From DVED01 sp963838375 (GTDB taxonomy: Bacteria; Cyanobacteriota; Cyanobacteriia; Cyanobacteriales; Geitlerinemataceae), in contig CAWIQY010000003.1 in assembly GCA_963838375.1 (NCBI GenBank), positions 186,001-250,000 on the forward strand: a DNA stretch of 64,000 nucleotides. The letters are read 5' to 3'. Shown piece after piece: positions 26,916 through 36,106 of the stretch (the stretch's first letter is position 1; every line of letters starts with the position of its first letter). Below the pieces are notes generated by a model. It was given only the letters and a program-made list of their open reading frames with translations, made no database searches and had not been told where the DNA came from. A program made the position numbers and the translations under genes.

Positions 26916-27008
26916 TTAAGCATAAATGACATCCATCGAACCCTGGACATCGTAACAAAGATTCACAAATAGGTGATTGACTACAGCTTTTGACTTGAGT
27001 TTCAACAC
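26916..27008 (-). CDS. Candidate 30-aa small ORF downstream of the STAS gene
   Basis: From a GTG at 27008 the frame encodes a 30-residue peptide ending NLCYDVQGSMDVIYA, with no rare codons, between the STAS gene and the strong hairpin. No clear Shine-Dalgarno is present. It could equally be a fragment of a decayed gene or chance. Confidence 0.2.
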   Translation of the reverse strand: MLKLKSKAVVNHLFVNLCYDVQGSMDVIYA

Positions 27009-27049
27009 AGCTAGGACTTTACGCCGGACTCTGACGCCTTTTCCCCATT

Positions 27050-27379
27050 TTAAGCGGCTTCAAACGCTGTGGAGTTATCAAGAATTTCAAAAACACGATC
27101 GAGCTGAGTCAATTCAAAGATAATGCGAATAGAGGGAGAAACGGAACACAGACTAAATCTACGACCAACCTGTTGGGACAAGCTAAGCGCCGAAACAAAA
27201 GCCATCAGTCCAGCACTGTCTAAGGATTCAACTTCCTGCATATCGACTAGCACCGTGGAAGCGTGGGAGTCAGAAACCGCTGTAGTCAACTGACTTTTGA
27301 GCGACGTTGCATTTGCAGCGTTCAGATGACCCTGTAACTTCATGATGGTGGCTTGAGGTAGATTCATGATGGCTTGCAT
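27050..27379 (-). CDS. STAS-domain anti-sigma factor antagonist
   Basis: A 109-residue single STAS domain. The signature VDMQEVESLDSAGLMAF contains the phosphorylatable Ser55 after Asp54, and the RFSLCSVSPSIRIIFELTQLDRVFEI half is typical of SpoIIAA/RsbV-like antagonists in cyanobacteria. AAAAGGAATT precedes the start at 27379. It probably works with an RsbW-like kinase; one is encoded at 13.7 kb, though not linked. Downstream lie the small candidate ORF and a 19-bp hairpin. Confidence 0.9.
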   Translation of the reverse strand: MQAIMNLPQATIMKLQGHLNAANATSLKSQLTTAVSDSHASTVLVDMQEVESLDSAGLMAFVSALSLSQQVGRRFSLCSVSPSIRIIFELTQLDRVFEILDNSTAFEAA

Positions 27380-28053
27380 AATTCAATTCCTTTTGAGTGC
27401 TTGCTACTGGAATGTGAAATTCGATGAACTAAACATAAACGATTTAATTCAACCTTGGCTACCCTAAGTCATGACGTTTTGCTTAATCTTCGCGTTAACT
27501 GCCTGTTCTGTAAAGTTTTCAGCAAGCTGGCACTAAAAATGCAACTTCTTATACCAATGAGGGTTCGTCAAAGTACTCTTTGCCTTTTGAAATAGAGGGT
27601 CAAACCCTCCGACGCGCATCCTCCGCATGGTAGATCGTTATTATCTGGTCAAGGTTTCGTGTGGGGTACAATCGTCGGTCGCAAGATCGATCTTTTACTT
27701 CTGGCATAGTAGTCGCAAGATCGGTCAACACCTGGCTATCTATAGGTTGTAGCCTTTAGCGGGATCAAAAACCTTAATGTGTAGTGCGATATCTCTGTCC
27801 GTATCGATCTCGGTTCGAGATTTCAACCCTTTCAAGGCGATCGATCGTGTTCGCTCTTCGATCGAAATCAGGACTCATTAAATGAGTTCTAAAAAACGAT
27901 CGCATTGAAGAAGACGCGGCTCATTTTTTGGCATTCTATCCTACAGTTAAATCTTATAAGTGACATAGATCACAAGCCATTTCAGTCTTGGATCACTGGA
28001 TTAAAACTTAAATTGTTAGAGGATAGTGATAGAAGAATTCTTGCGATCGTTTG
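27380..28053. other. Long divergent intergenic region
   Basis: 674 bases between the STAS gene and a small plus-strand gene. It contains a 12-bp direct repeat GTCGCAAGATCG (27678-27689 and 27712-27723), a CTCATTAAATGAG palindrome near 27873, and a CRP-like palindrome at 27959-27974. No credible ORF is visible. Confidence 0.5.
27959..27974 (+). promoter_or_regulatory. CRP/SYCRP1-like binding site
   Basis: AGTGACATAGATCACA fits the cAMP-receptor consensus TGTGA-N6-TCACA with one mismatch, and its GTGA/TCAC arms are perfect. It is centred about 87 bases before the start of the 64-aa gene, a plausible activator position. Confidence 0.5.
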
Positions 28054-28248
28054 ATGAAAGCTACCGCCGCCATTCGCCAAATTGTAGAGAAAGCACTTTA
28101 TATTAAGCGCTTAACACCAGACCTCGAAAATGAAATTAATAATGAACTGACTCGATTGGGATATATTTCGGATGTTGATTACGAAGCACTTGAACTCCTG
28201 ATGGATGAAATGGATCGAGGACGAATCGATTTAGTTGCCAGTCCCTAA
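28054..28248 (+). CDS. Small conserved cyanobacterial protein (64 aa)
   Basis: Starts at ATG 28054 (MKATAAIRQIVEKALY). It is acidic and helical, with EINNELTRLGYISDVDYEALELLMDEMDRG, and I recall near-identical short proteins in many cyanobacteria. No signal peptide. A CRP-like palindrome lies about 80 bases upstream, hinting at cAMP control. Function unknown. Confidence 0.8.
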   Translation: MKATAAIRQIVEKALYIKRLTPDLENEINNELTRLGYISDVDYEALELLMDEMDRGRIDLVASP

Positions 28249-28334
28249 TACGCCCAAATGTTCAATTACCGGGTTGCTTTTCTATCCCGGACTGGGCTAA
28301 ACGTCAAAAACGTCCCAAGCCCTCGACTCAAAAC

Positions 28335-29702
28335 TTAAACTCGAAGGGCGCGATTAGCCCCGGTGGGTTCTATTTCTCGAGCTTTTTTGCCGCGCCACAG
28401 CAACCGAATTGGCGTACCGCGAAATCCCAAATTTTCTCGGAATTGACGCTCCATGTAGCGGCGGTAATTCTCCCCGAAACGTTGTGGATCGTTCACGAAC
28501 AAAGCGATCGTCGGAGGTTGACTGGAAACTTGAGTTCCGTAGTAGATTTTGCCTTGTTTCCCCTGACGAGTTGTCGGAGGGCTTTGCCGAGAGATGGCTT
28601 CTTCTATCACCTCGTTGATTGAGGAAGTGACCACCCGACGTTTGTGTTCGGCTGCCGCCGCATTGACCATTTCCAGAATTTGCTCCAGCCGCTGGCCCGT
28701 CACCGCGCTAACAAAAATCGTATCGGCCCAGCTCAAATAATATAACTTGTCTTCTACGTGTTTTTCGTGCTCGTAGATGGTGTAAGAATCCTTCTCGATC
28801 GCATCCCACTTGTTGACGACAATGACACAGGCGCGTCCTTCCTCAATAATGCGTCCGGCAAGTTTTTGATCTTGTTCGGTGACGCCATCGATCGCGTCGA
28901 TCACCAGCAACACCACATCCGATCGACCGATCGCTTTAAATGCGCGATGGATGCTAAAAAACTCAGGACCGTAATCGACATTTTTCTTTTTGCGAATGCC
29001 CGCCGTATCGATGAGGCGATAGCACTGACCATTGCGTTCGATCTCCATATCAATGGGATCTCGTGTCGTTCCAGAAATCGGACTGACGATCGATCTATTT
29101 TGCCCGACAAAGGCATTGAGTAAGCTAGACTTACCCACATTCGGACGACCGACGATCGCCACTTTAATCTCATTCGTTTCCGGCAGTTCTTCTACCGTCG
29201 GCAAGTGAGAGATCAATTCGTCCAGTAAATCGCCAACGCCACCCCCGTGAATGCCAGAGACCGCAAAAGGTTCCCCCAGTCCCAAACTCCAAAATTGAGC
29301 AGCTTGCATCAAACCCTGGTCTGGAGACTCGCATTTGTTCACCGCCAGCACCACCGGAACCGACTGTTGGCGCAACCAAGCGGCAAGTTCTTCATCCGCT
29401 GCCATCAGTCCAGCTTGCCCATCGACCACAAAAATCGCCGCACGGGATTGGGCAAGTGCCGCAAAAGCTTGTTCGCGAATTTGGGGGAGGAACTCGCTTT
29501 CATCATCAAACACCAGCCCTCCCGTATCCACCACTTGAAACTCTCGGTCTTGCCAAAAGGCAGGCTTGTAGGTGCGATCGCGCGTGACTCCGGGTAGATC
29601 GTGAACGATCGCATCCCTGCCACCCGTCAGACGATTGACTAGGGTGGACTTACCCACGTTGGGTCGTCCGATAATCGCAACAATGGGTAAGGTCAATGTC
29701 AT
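28335..29702 (-). CDS. der: Ribosome biogenesis GTPase Der (EngA)
   Basis: Double-GTPase assembly factor for the 50S subunit, 455 residues from MTLTLPIVAIIGRPNVGKST at 29702. Both G domains are complete: P-loops GRPNVGKST and GRPNVGKSS, DTGG and DTAG G3 motifs, NKCE and NKWD G4 motifs. The C-terminal KH-like domain includes PTIALFVNDP and the RYMERQFRENLGFRGTPIRL tail. The start is placed at the second Met because the 12 preceding residues are not conserved. Confidence 0.97.
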   Translation of the reverse strand: MTLTLPIVAIIGRPNVGKSTLVNRLTGGRDAIVHDLPGVTRDRTYKPAFWQDREFQVVDTGGLVFDDESEFLPQIREQAFAALAQSRAAIFVVDGQAGLMAADEELAAWLRQQSVPVVLAVNKCESPDQGLMQAAQFWSLGLGEPFAVSGIHGGGVGDLLDELISHLPTVEELPETNEIKVAIVGRPNVGKSSLLNAFVGQNRSIVSPISGTTRDPIDMEIERNGQCYRLIDTAGIRKKKNVDYGPEFFSIHRAFKAIGRSDVVLLVIDAIDGVTEQDQKLAGRIIEEGRACVIVVNKWDAIEKDSYTIYEHEKHVEDKLYYLSWADTIFVSAVTGQRLEQILEMVNAAAAEHKRRVVTSSINEVIEEAISRQSPPTTRQGKQGKIYYGTQVSSQPPTIALFVNDPQRFGENYRRYMERQFRENLGFRGTPIRLLWRGKKAREIEPTGANRALRV

Positions 29703-29881
29703 GAGCGTAGAGAAAGCGACAATTCGAGTGTCAGTCACCTGACATTCTTATCATTGTAGCGAGTCGGATCGAGATTTCAACGAATCGGTTCGGGAAATCT
29801 CGATCGCTGTAAGCGATCGAGCCCGCCAGATTGCCAGACTATGCTCTCGGGAGTTTTCCCGCGTCGGTGTTGCCAATGGAG

Positions 29882-30439
29882 CTACTTCAATTTCTGCTTG
29901 ATAAACGCGAGAATTTGATTGAGCTGCTTTTTCAAAGTGTCAATTTCTTTTTGCATCTGAGCCATTTGGGCTTTGAGAGATGCCACATCGTCACCGCCAG
30001 CAGACACACTGGTTTTTGCCGTTTTGGCTGCCACCTTGGTCGCGCCACCAACCGCGCGGGGCTTTTTGGATTTTGCCATGGCGGACTTAATCGCGCCGAT
30101 GAGCTGTTTCTTCTCAAAGGGTTTGCCGATAAACTCGAAATACTCAAACGGTTCGGAAATCTTTTCGGTGACTTCTTCCTTGCGACCCGACATTAACAAG
30201 AGGGGAATGGCACGCAATTCATCGCTGGCTTGGATTTCTTGGAACACTTCCCAGCCACTCTTTTTCGGGAGCAGAAAATCCAGCATGATTAAGCTCGGAT
30301 TATCGTGGCGAATTTTGTTTAAGCCTTCTTCGCCGTCTTTAGCTTCCAAGACTTCAAAGTTACCAGGGGGTAACATACTTTTGACTGTTTTTTGGATGAC
30401 TTTACTGTCATCAATGACCAGGATTTTGTGACTTGCCAC
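29882..30439 (-). CDS. Response regulator: receiver domain plus C-terminal coiled coil
   Basis: A 185-residue CheY-like receiver: acidic pocket Asp10/Asp11 (VIDDSK), phosphoacceptor Asp54 (IMLDFLLPKKSGWE), Ser in LLLMSGRK, and the conserved Lys in FIGKPFEK. It continues into a Lys/Ala-rich linker and a short coiled coil (LKAQMAQMQKEIDTLKKQLNQI). There is no DNA-binding output domain, so it likely signals through protein contacts. No cognate kinase is adjacent; it is divergent from lipA. Confidence 0.92.
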   Translation of the reverse strand: MASHKILVIDDSKVIQKTVKSMLPPGNFEVLEAKDGEEGLNKIRHDNPSLIMLDFLLPKKSGWEVFQEIQASDELRAIPLLLMSGRKEEVTEKISEPFEYFEFIGKPFEKKQLIGAIKSAMAKSKKPRAVGGATKVAAKTAKTSVSAGGDDVASLKAQMAQMQKEIDTLKKQLNQILAFIKQKLK

Positions 30440-30677
30440 AACTAACTCCTCTAGTGGATAGATGCCAGAAAGCTATGCGAGTGATGTTTGCTTTTAAGTC
30501 TAGCAGCATCGATCGGCTTTAGGCACTGCGATCTCTCGCCCGAAGCTATTATTCTATACCTTAATATAGGGCAACACACGGCATCAAATTTGCGATCGAT
30601 TGCGAGTCGAGAAACTGTGCGGCTCGCGGGGAGCGATCTAAAATACGAAAGTGTAACAATTTATTTACTCTAGCATT

Positions 30678-31625
30678 ATGGCAGCAGAAGCGAGTCGTCA
30701 GGTTTCCCCCTCCTCGAAAACCACCTTACTCAGAGCCGAACTGGCGGCGATGCCAGAGTGGTTGCGCCGTCCCGTCGCCAAAGCCAGTGAGATTTCAGTC
30801 GTACAGCAAATTATCAAACAGCGTCAAATTCACACGATTTGCGAGGAGGGCCGCTGTCCCAATCGAGGCGAGTGCTACGCTGGGAAAACGGCGACCTTTT
30901 TGCTAATGGGACCGACTTGCACCCGATCGTGTGGGTTTTGTCAAGTCGATAAAGGACACGCCCCCATGCCCCTCGATCCGGACGAACCGCGTAAAGTTGC
31001 CGAAGCCGTGCAACAATTGGGGTTGCGTTATGTGGTTCTCACGTCTGTCGCCCGAGACGATTTGCCCGATGGGGGGGCCGGTTGGTTTGCGGCAACCATG
31101 GCAGCCATTCGATCGATCGATCCTCAAATCGGGATCGAAGTATTAACGCCGGACTTTTGGGGCGGCAGTGCCGATCCGACGATCGCAGCACAACGGCAAC
31201 ACCAACGGATTCGATCGGTGGTGGAGGCAAAACCGGCTTGTTACAACCACAATATCGAGACGGTGCGACGCTTGCAAGGGATCGTCCGTCGTGGCGCCAA
31301 ATCCGATCGATCTCTGGAGGTTTTGCGCGTTGTCAAGCAACTCGATCCCAGCATTCCCACCAAATCGGGATTGATGTTGGGACATGGGGAATCGAAAGCC
31401 GAAGTCATCGAAACCCTAGCCGAGTTGCGATCGCTGCGGTGCGATCGCGTTACCCTAGGTCAGTATATGCGTCCTTCTTTAGACCATCTTCCCGTACAGA
31501 AATACTGGCATCCGTCCGAATTTGACGAACTGGGAGAAATTGCCCGCAATCTCGGTTTTTCTCACGTTCGATCGGGACCGTTAGTTCGCAGTTCCTACCA
31601 TGCAGACGACGCAAACAGCCATTGA
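30678..31625 (+). CDS. lipA: Lipoyl synthase
   Basis: Radical-SAM enzyme inserting two sulfurs into octanoyl-protein to make lipoate for pyruvate dehydrogenase and the glycine cleavage system. Both clusters are encoded: the auxiliary [4Fe-4S] motif Cys55-x4-Cys60-x5-Cys66 (CEEGRCPNRGEC) and the radical-SAM motif Cys81-x3-Cys85-x2-Cys88 (CTRSCGFC). The C-terminal GPLVRSSYHA carries the conserved RSSY serine ligand. 315 residues is normal. Cyanobacteria commonly have two LipA paralogues, so this may be one of two. Confidence 0.96.
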   Translation: MAAEASRQVSPSSKTTLLRAELAAMPEWLRRPVAKASEISVVQQIIKQRQIHTICEEGRCPNRGECYAGKTATFLLMGPTCTRSCGFCQVDKGHAPMPLDPDEPRKVAEAVQQLGLRYVVLTSVARDDLPDGGAGWFAATMAAIRSIDPQIGIEVLTPDFWGGSADPTIAAQRQHQRIRSVVEAKPACYNHNIETVRRLQGIVRRGAKSDRSLEVLRVVKQLDPSIPTKSGLMLGHGESKAEVIETLAELRSLRCDRVTLGQYMRPSLDHLPVQKYWHPSEFDELGEIARNLGFSHVRSGPLVRSSYHADDANSH

Positions 31626-31642
31626 GAACATCGATCGCATCC

Positions 31643-31885
31643 TCACTGTGGATGGGGAAAATTGTCCCAAGCCTGAGCGACAATACGACTCAACCAGTCT
31701 CGTTGACTGCCATCGAGGATGAGATCGTCTTGTAAAACTTCGGCGGTGAGTTCGGGCAGGGATTGACCTTGATTTCGGGCGATTTTGACAACCCCAGCGA
31801 TCGCCGTCGCCACCAATTCCTCATTAATGGGTTGTTCCAAGAGATCGACCATATCGGTAAGGGTCGTGGGAATGGGATAATTCAT
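31643..31885 (-). CDS. Small conserved cyanobacterial protein (80 aa)
   Basis: Convergent with lipA, 17 bases from its stop. The acidic, helical product (TLTDMVDLLEQPINEELVATAIAGVV, WLSRIVAQAWDNF) has no signal peptide or motif that I can assign. It looks genuine by composition and position; I believe similar proteins occur in other cyanobacteria but cannot name a family. Confidence 0.65.
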   Translation of the reverse strand: MNYPIPTTLTDMVDLLEQPINEELVATAIAGVVKIARNQGQSLPELTAEVLQDDLILDGSQRDWLSRIVAQAWDNFPHPQ

Positions 31886-32043
31886 AATGACTTTTTACGT
31901 CACATCTTAAAACATGACAAATTTTGTAAGTAAAAAAAATTAAAATGCCACTGAAATTTCAGTACCGGGCATTATATCTTACTTTTTCCAAACGCGCCTT
32001 TTTTTGAATTCGCCGATCTGTTATTCCATTTCCGGATTTCCCC

Positions 32044-34086
32044 ATGAAACAACTCCTTTACCTGGAAATTCCCACACCGGATCTTGCCTCCGTCCGTAGT
32101 TGGCTGCAACAGGAATGGAACCCCATCCAAGGCAAGAAACACTTAACTCCAGAGGGTTTGCAACTCTGTTTTCCACCGGATGAGACAGAACTCTCTATTT
32201 TCCTGTGGTCATTGCAGCGCACCACCTATCTGAAAGTCTTTCGCTGGGGTGAGACTCCCATCTCTGGAGAACGATCGATTATCGAGGCGCTGACAGCAGC
32301 GTTAAGAAATTGTTTCCCCCACCATTACCCCGAACCTCCCGAAATCGACCTATCCCAACAATCCATTTTTACTGCCCTACAAACCGACTATCCCCTCACC
32401 GTTCGATACTTCCAAAAAATTCCCAATGGTGAATACGATTTAACTCGTGCTTACTGGTGGGAAAAACGATGGCGCGATGGCGTTCGCCATCCCCAAAAAC
32501 CCCAGCAAGTTGTTTTTACCCAAACCTCGCCCAAGCCTGTCGAAACTGAGGAGAAGCCAACCTACGACTTAATCTACATTGGCGGCGCTCTGGGTGTCAT
32601 TCACGCGGCGGTGATGGCAAAACGAGGATACCGGATCTTATTACTGGAACGCTTGCCCTTTGGTCGGATGAATCGGGAGTGGAATATTTCCCGTGGGGAG
32701 TTTCAACATTTAATCGATTTGGAGTTGTTTACCCCAGCAGAATTTGAAAGTTTAATTGCAGCGGAATACAAAGATGGATTTAATAAGTTTTTCGATGCCA
32801 ATAATCCGTCTCATTGTCAGGCAAAAGTGCTACATACCCCGACAGTTTTGAATGTGGCGATCGATGCTGAGAAATTGTTGCGGCTGTGCGGCGAAAAATT
32901 GCGGGCAGCCGGGGGAGACATTTGGGACGAAACAGAATTTATTCGGGCTGATATCAGTGCTACCCAAGTCACAATTCAAGCTCGACATTTACCAACGGAT
33001 ACTGCCAAGGAAACCTCCAGTCGTTTGCTGGTCGATGCCATGGGTTCTGCATCGCCCATCGCTTGGCAACTGAATGGAGGAAGAGCGTTCGATAGCATTT
33101 GTCCCACCGTTGGGGCGGTAATTTCCGGCGGATTCGAGCCGGGCGTTTGGGACTCCCAATACGGTGATGTGCTCAACTCCCATGGTGACATTTCTCGGGG
33201 TCGGCAGCTTATTTGGGAATTATTCCCCGGCAAAGATAACGAACTGGCGATTTACCTATTTCACTACCATCAAACCAATCCTGACAATCCGGGTTCTATC
33301 CTGGAAATGTACGAAGATTTTTTTACAATTTTGCCGGAGTATCGACGTTGCGATATGGAGAAGTTGGTGTGGAAAAAAGCCACATTTGGATATATTCCCG
33401 GTCACTTTAGCGGCAATAGTCAAGAACGGCGGGTAGCGATCGATCGGTTGTTGGCGATAGGCGATGCTGCGTCGTTACAATCGCCTTTAGTGTTTACCGG
33501 ATTTGGGTCTTTGGTTCGCAATATGGGACGGTTGACAGAGTTGTTAGATACAGCTCTCAAACACGATCTCCTCGATGGGAAACATCTCGATCGAATTCGC
33601 GCTTATCAAAGTAATGTTGCCGTCACTTGGCTGTTTTCCAAAGGGATGATGGTACCGACCGGGAAATGTGTGGCTCCCGAACGGATCAACTCTATGCTCA
33701 ACACCTTCTTCGGGTTACTCGCCAACGAACCCCCAGAAGTGGCAGATATTTTTATTAAAGATCGTGCCAGTTGGTGGATGTTCAACCGTTTGGCGCTCAA
33801 AGCCGCAGTACAGAATCCCTTATTATTACTGTGGATTTGGGAATTAGCAGGGTCGCGAGATCTGTTGCGTTGGTTAGGTAGTTATTTTACCTTTACGTGG
33901 CAGTCGATCGTCGCTGGGTTGCTGGGGTGGCTACCGCAATTCGGGCATTGGATACAGCCTTGGCTGGAACCCCGGTATCCGTCGCTGTGGCTGAGATTGC
34001 TGGCGACGAGTTACGATTTGACAGCCGGAATCGGTCGTCAGGCGTCATCGATGGTGAGAGGTTCAAGTCCTCGACAAATGGGTTAA
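32044..34086 (+). CDS. cruA: CruA-type lycopene cyclase (FAD-dependent)
   Basis: A 680-residue flavoprotein. After an N-terminal region of about 170 residues with no domain I can name comes a dinucleotide-binding motif, LIYIGGALGVIHAAVMAKRG, then LLERLPFGRMNREWNISR, LVDAMGSASPI, and LAIGDAASLQSPLVFTGFGS (the second FAD contact). These features and the length match the CruA/CruP lycopene cyclase group that converts lycopene to gamma- or beta-carotene. Hydrophobic helices near the C-terminus suggest membrane association. CruP, a paralogue with a different role, is the main alternative. It is convergent with kaiC. Confidence 0.75.
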   Translation: MKQLLYLEIPTPDLASVRSWLQQEWNPIQGKKHLTPEGLQLCFPPDETELSIFLWSLQRTTYLKVFRWGETPISGERSIIEALTAALRNCFPHHYPEPPEIDLSQQSIFTALQTDYPLTVRYFQKIPNGEYDLTRAYWWEKRWRDGVRHPQKPQQVVFTQTSPKPVETEEKPTYDLIYIGGALGVIHAAVMAKRGYRILLLERLPFGRMNREWNISRGEFQHLIDLELFTPAEFESLIAAEYKDGFNKFFDANNPSHCQAKVLHTPTVLNVAIDAEKLLRLCGEKLRAAGGDIWDETEFIRADISATQVTIQARHLPTDTAKETSSRLLVDAMGSASPIAWQLNGGRAFDSICPTVGAVISGGFEPGVWDSQYGDVLNSHGDISRGRQLIWELFPGKDNELAIYLFHYHQTNPDNPGSILEMYEDFFTILPEYRRCDMEKLVWKKATFGYIPGHFSGNSQERRVAIDRLLAIGDAASLQSPLVFTGFGSLVRNMGRLTELLDTALKHDLLDGKHLDRIRAYQSNVAVTWLFSKGMMVPTGKCVAPERINSMLNTFFGLLANEPPEVADIFIKDRASWWMFNRLALKAAVQNPLLLLWIWELAGSRDLLRWLGSYFTFTWQSIVAGLLGWLPQFGHWIQPWLEPRYPSLWLRLLATSYDLTAGIGRQASSMVRGSSPRQMG

Positions 34087-34126
34087 CCCGAATATTGACG
34101 GGGCTGAGATCGCGCAGCAGGGCTGT

Positions 34127-35680
34127 TTACTCGTCCTCGGTTTTATCCTGAACACCTCGAACAATCCGCGAAAGTTCATTTTTTTCGTTGATAACGACTC
34201 GAGTGGGCGACCCGCTGATAATGCCTTCGTAGTTGCGAAACGAGTCTTTAATTAAGGCTCCGTTTTCGCTAATCGTATACTCCCGAATACCCGTGTCGTG
34301 CCACGATCCCCGCATCTTAAATACGTTAATTGCCCGAGCCATTTCTCCCCTAATTTCCACGTACTGCAACATCAAAATCGTATCGGTAATTGTAGAAATA
34401 TGGGACTCGGTAATGGAACTAGCTCCCATAAATCGATCGGTAGTGTTGGTGAAAAATCCCGTAATTTCTTCTTGTTTGGCATATCCAGTCACCCCGATCA
34501 CAAATTGTCTAAAAGCGTTATTGCTAACGCCCCGTGCTAAAGCGGAGAGTGAATCGATCGCAATCCGAGAGGGTTTGAAATCGACAATTTCCGTTTTGAT
34601 AATTTGTAAGTGGTCTTCCAACCCAGCAGATTCCGGATAAGCACACAAAATCTTGAGCAATCCTTTACGCTCCATTGCCTCAAAGTCAATGCCCCAAGAA
34701 TAAGCATTTCGTAATAGTTGAGCGCGAGATTCTTCGTAGGCAAATAGGATTGCTCGTTCTCCGTTCAAACAGCCTTCTTGAGCAAATTTGCTAACCAGGA
34801 GTGTTTTTCCCGTTCCGGTTGCTCCCGTTGCCAGAATAATTGAATCTTTGAAAAAACCTCCTCCACACATGGTATCGAGAGTTTTGACTCCAGAAGAAAC
34901 TCGGACGTTGGAAGAGCGCTGAGTCAGTCGCATCGCGCCCAGGGGGAAAATATTAATCCCATCGCTAGTCATGGTAAAAGGATACTCACCTTTCATGTGA
35001 GTTGTCCCTCGTAGCTTCAGGATTTCGACAGTGCGTCGGCGACGTTCTCCTTCGAGAACATTCCGCAAGATAACAACATTATCTGAGACAAATTCTTCGA
35101 CACCAAATCGTGCGGTGGAACCGTATTCTTCTAATCGTTCTGTTGTCATGACCGTGGTTGTACCGACTTGTTTTAAACGGGCAACCAGCCGAAAAATTTC
35201 CCGGCGCACGACCGAGGCGGCATCGTATTGCTGGAATACAGCTGTTACAGAATCGATCGACACTCGTTTGGCTTTGTACTTGCGAATCCCATATTGAATG
35301 CGCTCGATTAATGCCGAAAGATCGAAATTTCCTACTACTTCTTGTCCGTCAGGATCGGGAGAGGCATCTAGAATAAAAAGTTTTCCTTCATCGATCAGTT
35401 GTTGCAAATCCCAGCCAAAACTATAAGCATTTTTGATGATATCATTGGGGGATTCTTCAAAAGTTACAAATACTCCGGGTTCGTTAAAGTAGCGAATTCC
35501 GTTATAAATAAACTGAATAGCAAATAACGTTTTTCCCGTTCCAGAGGTTCCGCTGACTAGTGTCGTCCTTTCGATCGGCAATCCGCCATGACTGATGTCA
35601 TCGAAGCCTTCAATCATGCTGCGAATTTTATGGACGCCAACGAGTTTGGCAGAAGGGTTATCTTTGTTTTTGACGTTCAT
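34127..35680 (-). CDS. kaiC: Circadian clock ATPase/kinase KaiC
   Basis: Core oscillator protein, 517 residues, with two RecA-like domains. CI: Walker A at SGTSGTGKT (43-51), catalytic Glu75/Glu76 (TFEES). CII: Walker A ATGATGTGKT (284-293), Glu316/Glu317 (AYEES). Phosphorylation sites Ser429 and Thr430 lie in SITESHIST and correspond to Ser431/Thr432 of Synechococcus elongatus; Thr424 is conserved, and the neighbouring Asp427 is Glu here. The C-terminal A-loop and KaiA-binding tail (SGSPTRVVINEKNELSRI) are intact. Last gene of the kaiA-kaiB-kaiC cluster, 51 bases after kaiB. Confidence 0.98.
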   Translation of the reverse strand: MNVKNKDNPSAKLVGVHKIRSMIEGFDDISHGGLPIERTTLVSGTSGTGKTLFAIQFIYNGIRYFNEPGVFVTFEESPNDIIKNAYSFGWDLQQLIDEGKLFILDASPDPDGQEVVGNFDLSALIERIQYGIRKYKAKRVSIDSVTAVFQQYDAASVVRREIFRLVARLKQVGTTTVMTTERLEEYGSTARFGVEEFVSDNVVILRNVLEGERRRRTVEILKLRGTTHMKGEYPFTMTSDGINIFPLGAMRLTQRSSNVRVSSGVKTLDTMCGGGFFKDSIILATGATGTGKTLLVSKFAQEGCLNGERAILFAYEESRAQLLRNAYSWGIDFEAMERKGLLKILCAYPESAGLEDHLQIIKTEIVDFKPSRIAIDSLSALARGVSNNAFRQFVIGVTGYAKQEEITGFFTNTTDRFMGASSITESHISTITDTILMLQYVEIRGEMARAINVFKMRGSWHDTGIREYTISENGALIKDSFRNYEGIISGSPTRVVINEKNELSRIVRGVQDKTEDE

Positions 35681-35731
35681 TATAATATCATTAAAAAAAC
35701 AAAAAAAAAGACAAAAAATGGAGTTTTAAAA

Positions 35732-36046
35732 CTAACTATCAAAATCTCGTTCGTGTAACTCTTCGTACAACAGGTCGAGACCGATTAAAACTTTTTCACG
35801 ATCGGATAGATCTCCAATAATTTTACGGACAGGAGGTGGTAAGATTTTAGCAAGTGTTGGAGTTGCCAAAATCTTGTCTTCTTCAGCTAACTGTGGATTT
35901 TTCAACACGTCAATCACTTTTAATGCATATACACCTTGGAAATCTTGCTCCAAAATGTCATTGAGCATTTTGAGGGCACGGATTGAGTTTGGTGTATTGC
36001 CAGCGACATAAAGCTTGAGAACATAAGTTTTTTTTGGAGCAACCAT
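35732..36046 (-). CDS. kaiB: Circadian clock protein KaiB
   Basis: A 104-residue fold-switching thioredoxin-like protein that binds phosphorylated KaiC and sequesters KaiA. It starts at ATG 36046 (MVAPKKTYVLKLYVAGNTP) and carries the canonical VIDVLKNPQLAEEDKILATPTL and PPPVRKIIGDLSDREKVLIGLDLL, ending in an acidic tail. It sits between kaiA (60 bases away) and kaiC (51 bases), all minus strand, probably co-transcribed. Confidence 0.98.
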   Translation of the reverse strand: MVAPKKTYVLKLYVAGNTPNSIRALKMLNDILEQDFQGVYALKVIDVLKNPQLAEEDKILATPTLAKILPPPVRKIIGDLSDREKVLIGLDLLYEELHERDFDS

Positions 36047-36106
36047 AAACAAGATTGATAAATTAAGTCAGTGAATTTAGAAGTAGTGTAGTAAAACAGG
36101 TAGTTT

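Larger units (their letters stand above)
26497..27049. other. Intergenic region with a perfect 19-bp hairpin
   Basis: A 553-base gap. The key element is the perfect inverted repeat at 26819-26859. On the minus strand a 30-codon frame (27008 to 26916) directly downstream of the STAS gene reads like protein. A 95-codon minus-strand frame (26671-26958) spans the hairpin and is unlikely to be coding. Confidence 0.5.

Noticed and set aside
34055..34074. Sequence GAGAGGTTCAAGTCCTC resembling a tRNA T-arm
   Set aside because: It lies inside the cruA coding end, with no acceptor, D or anticodon arms around it.
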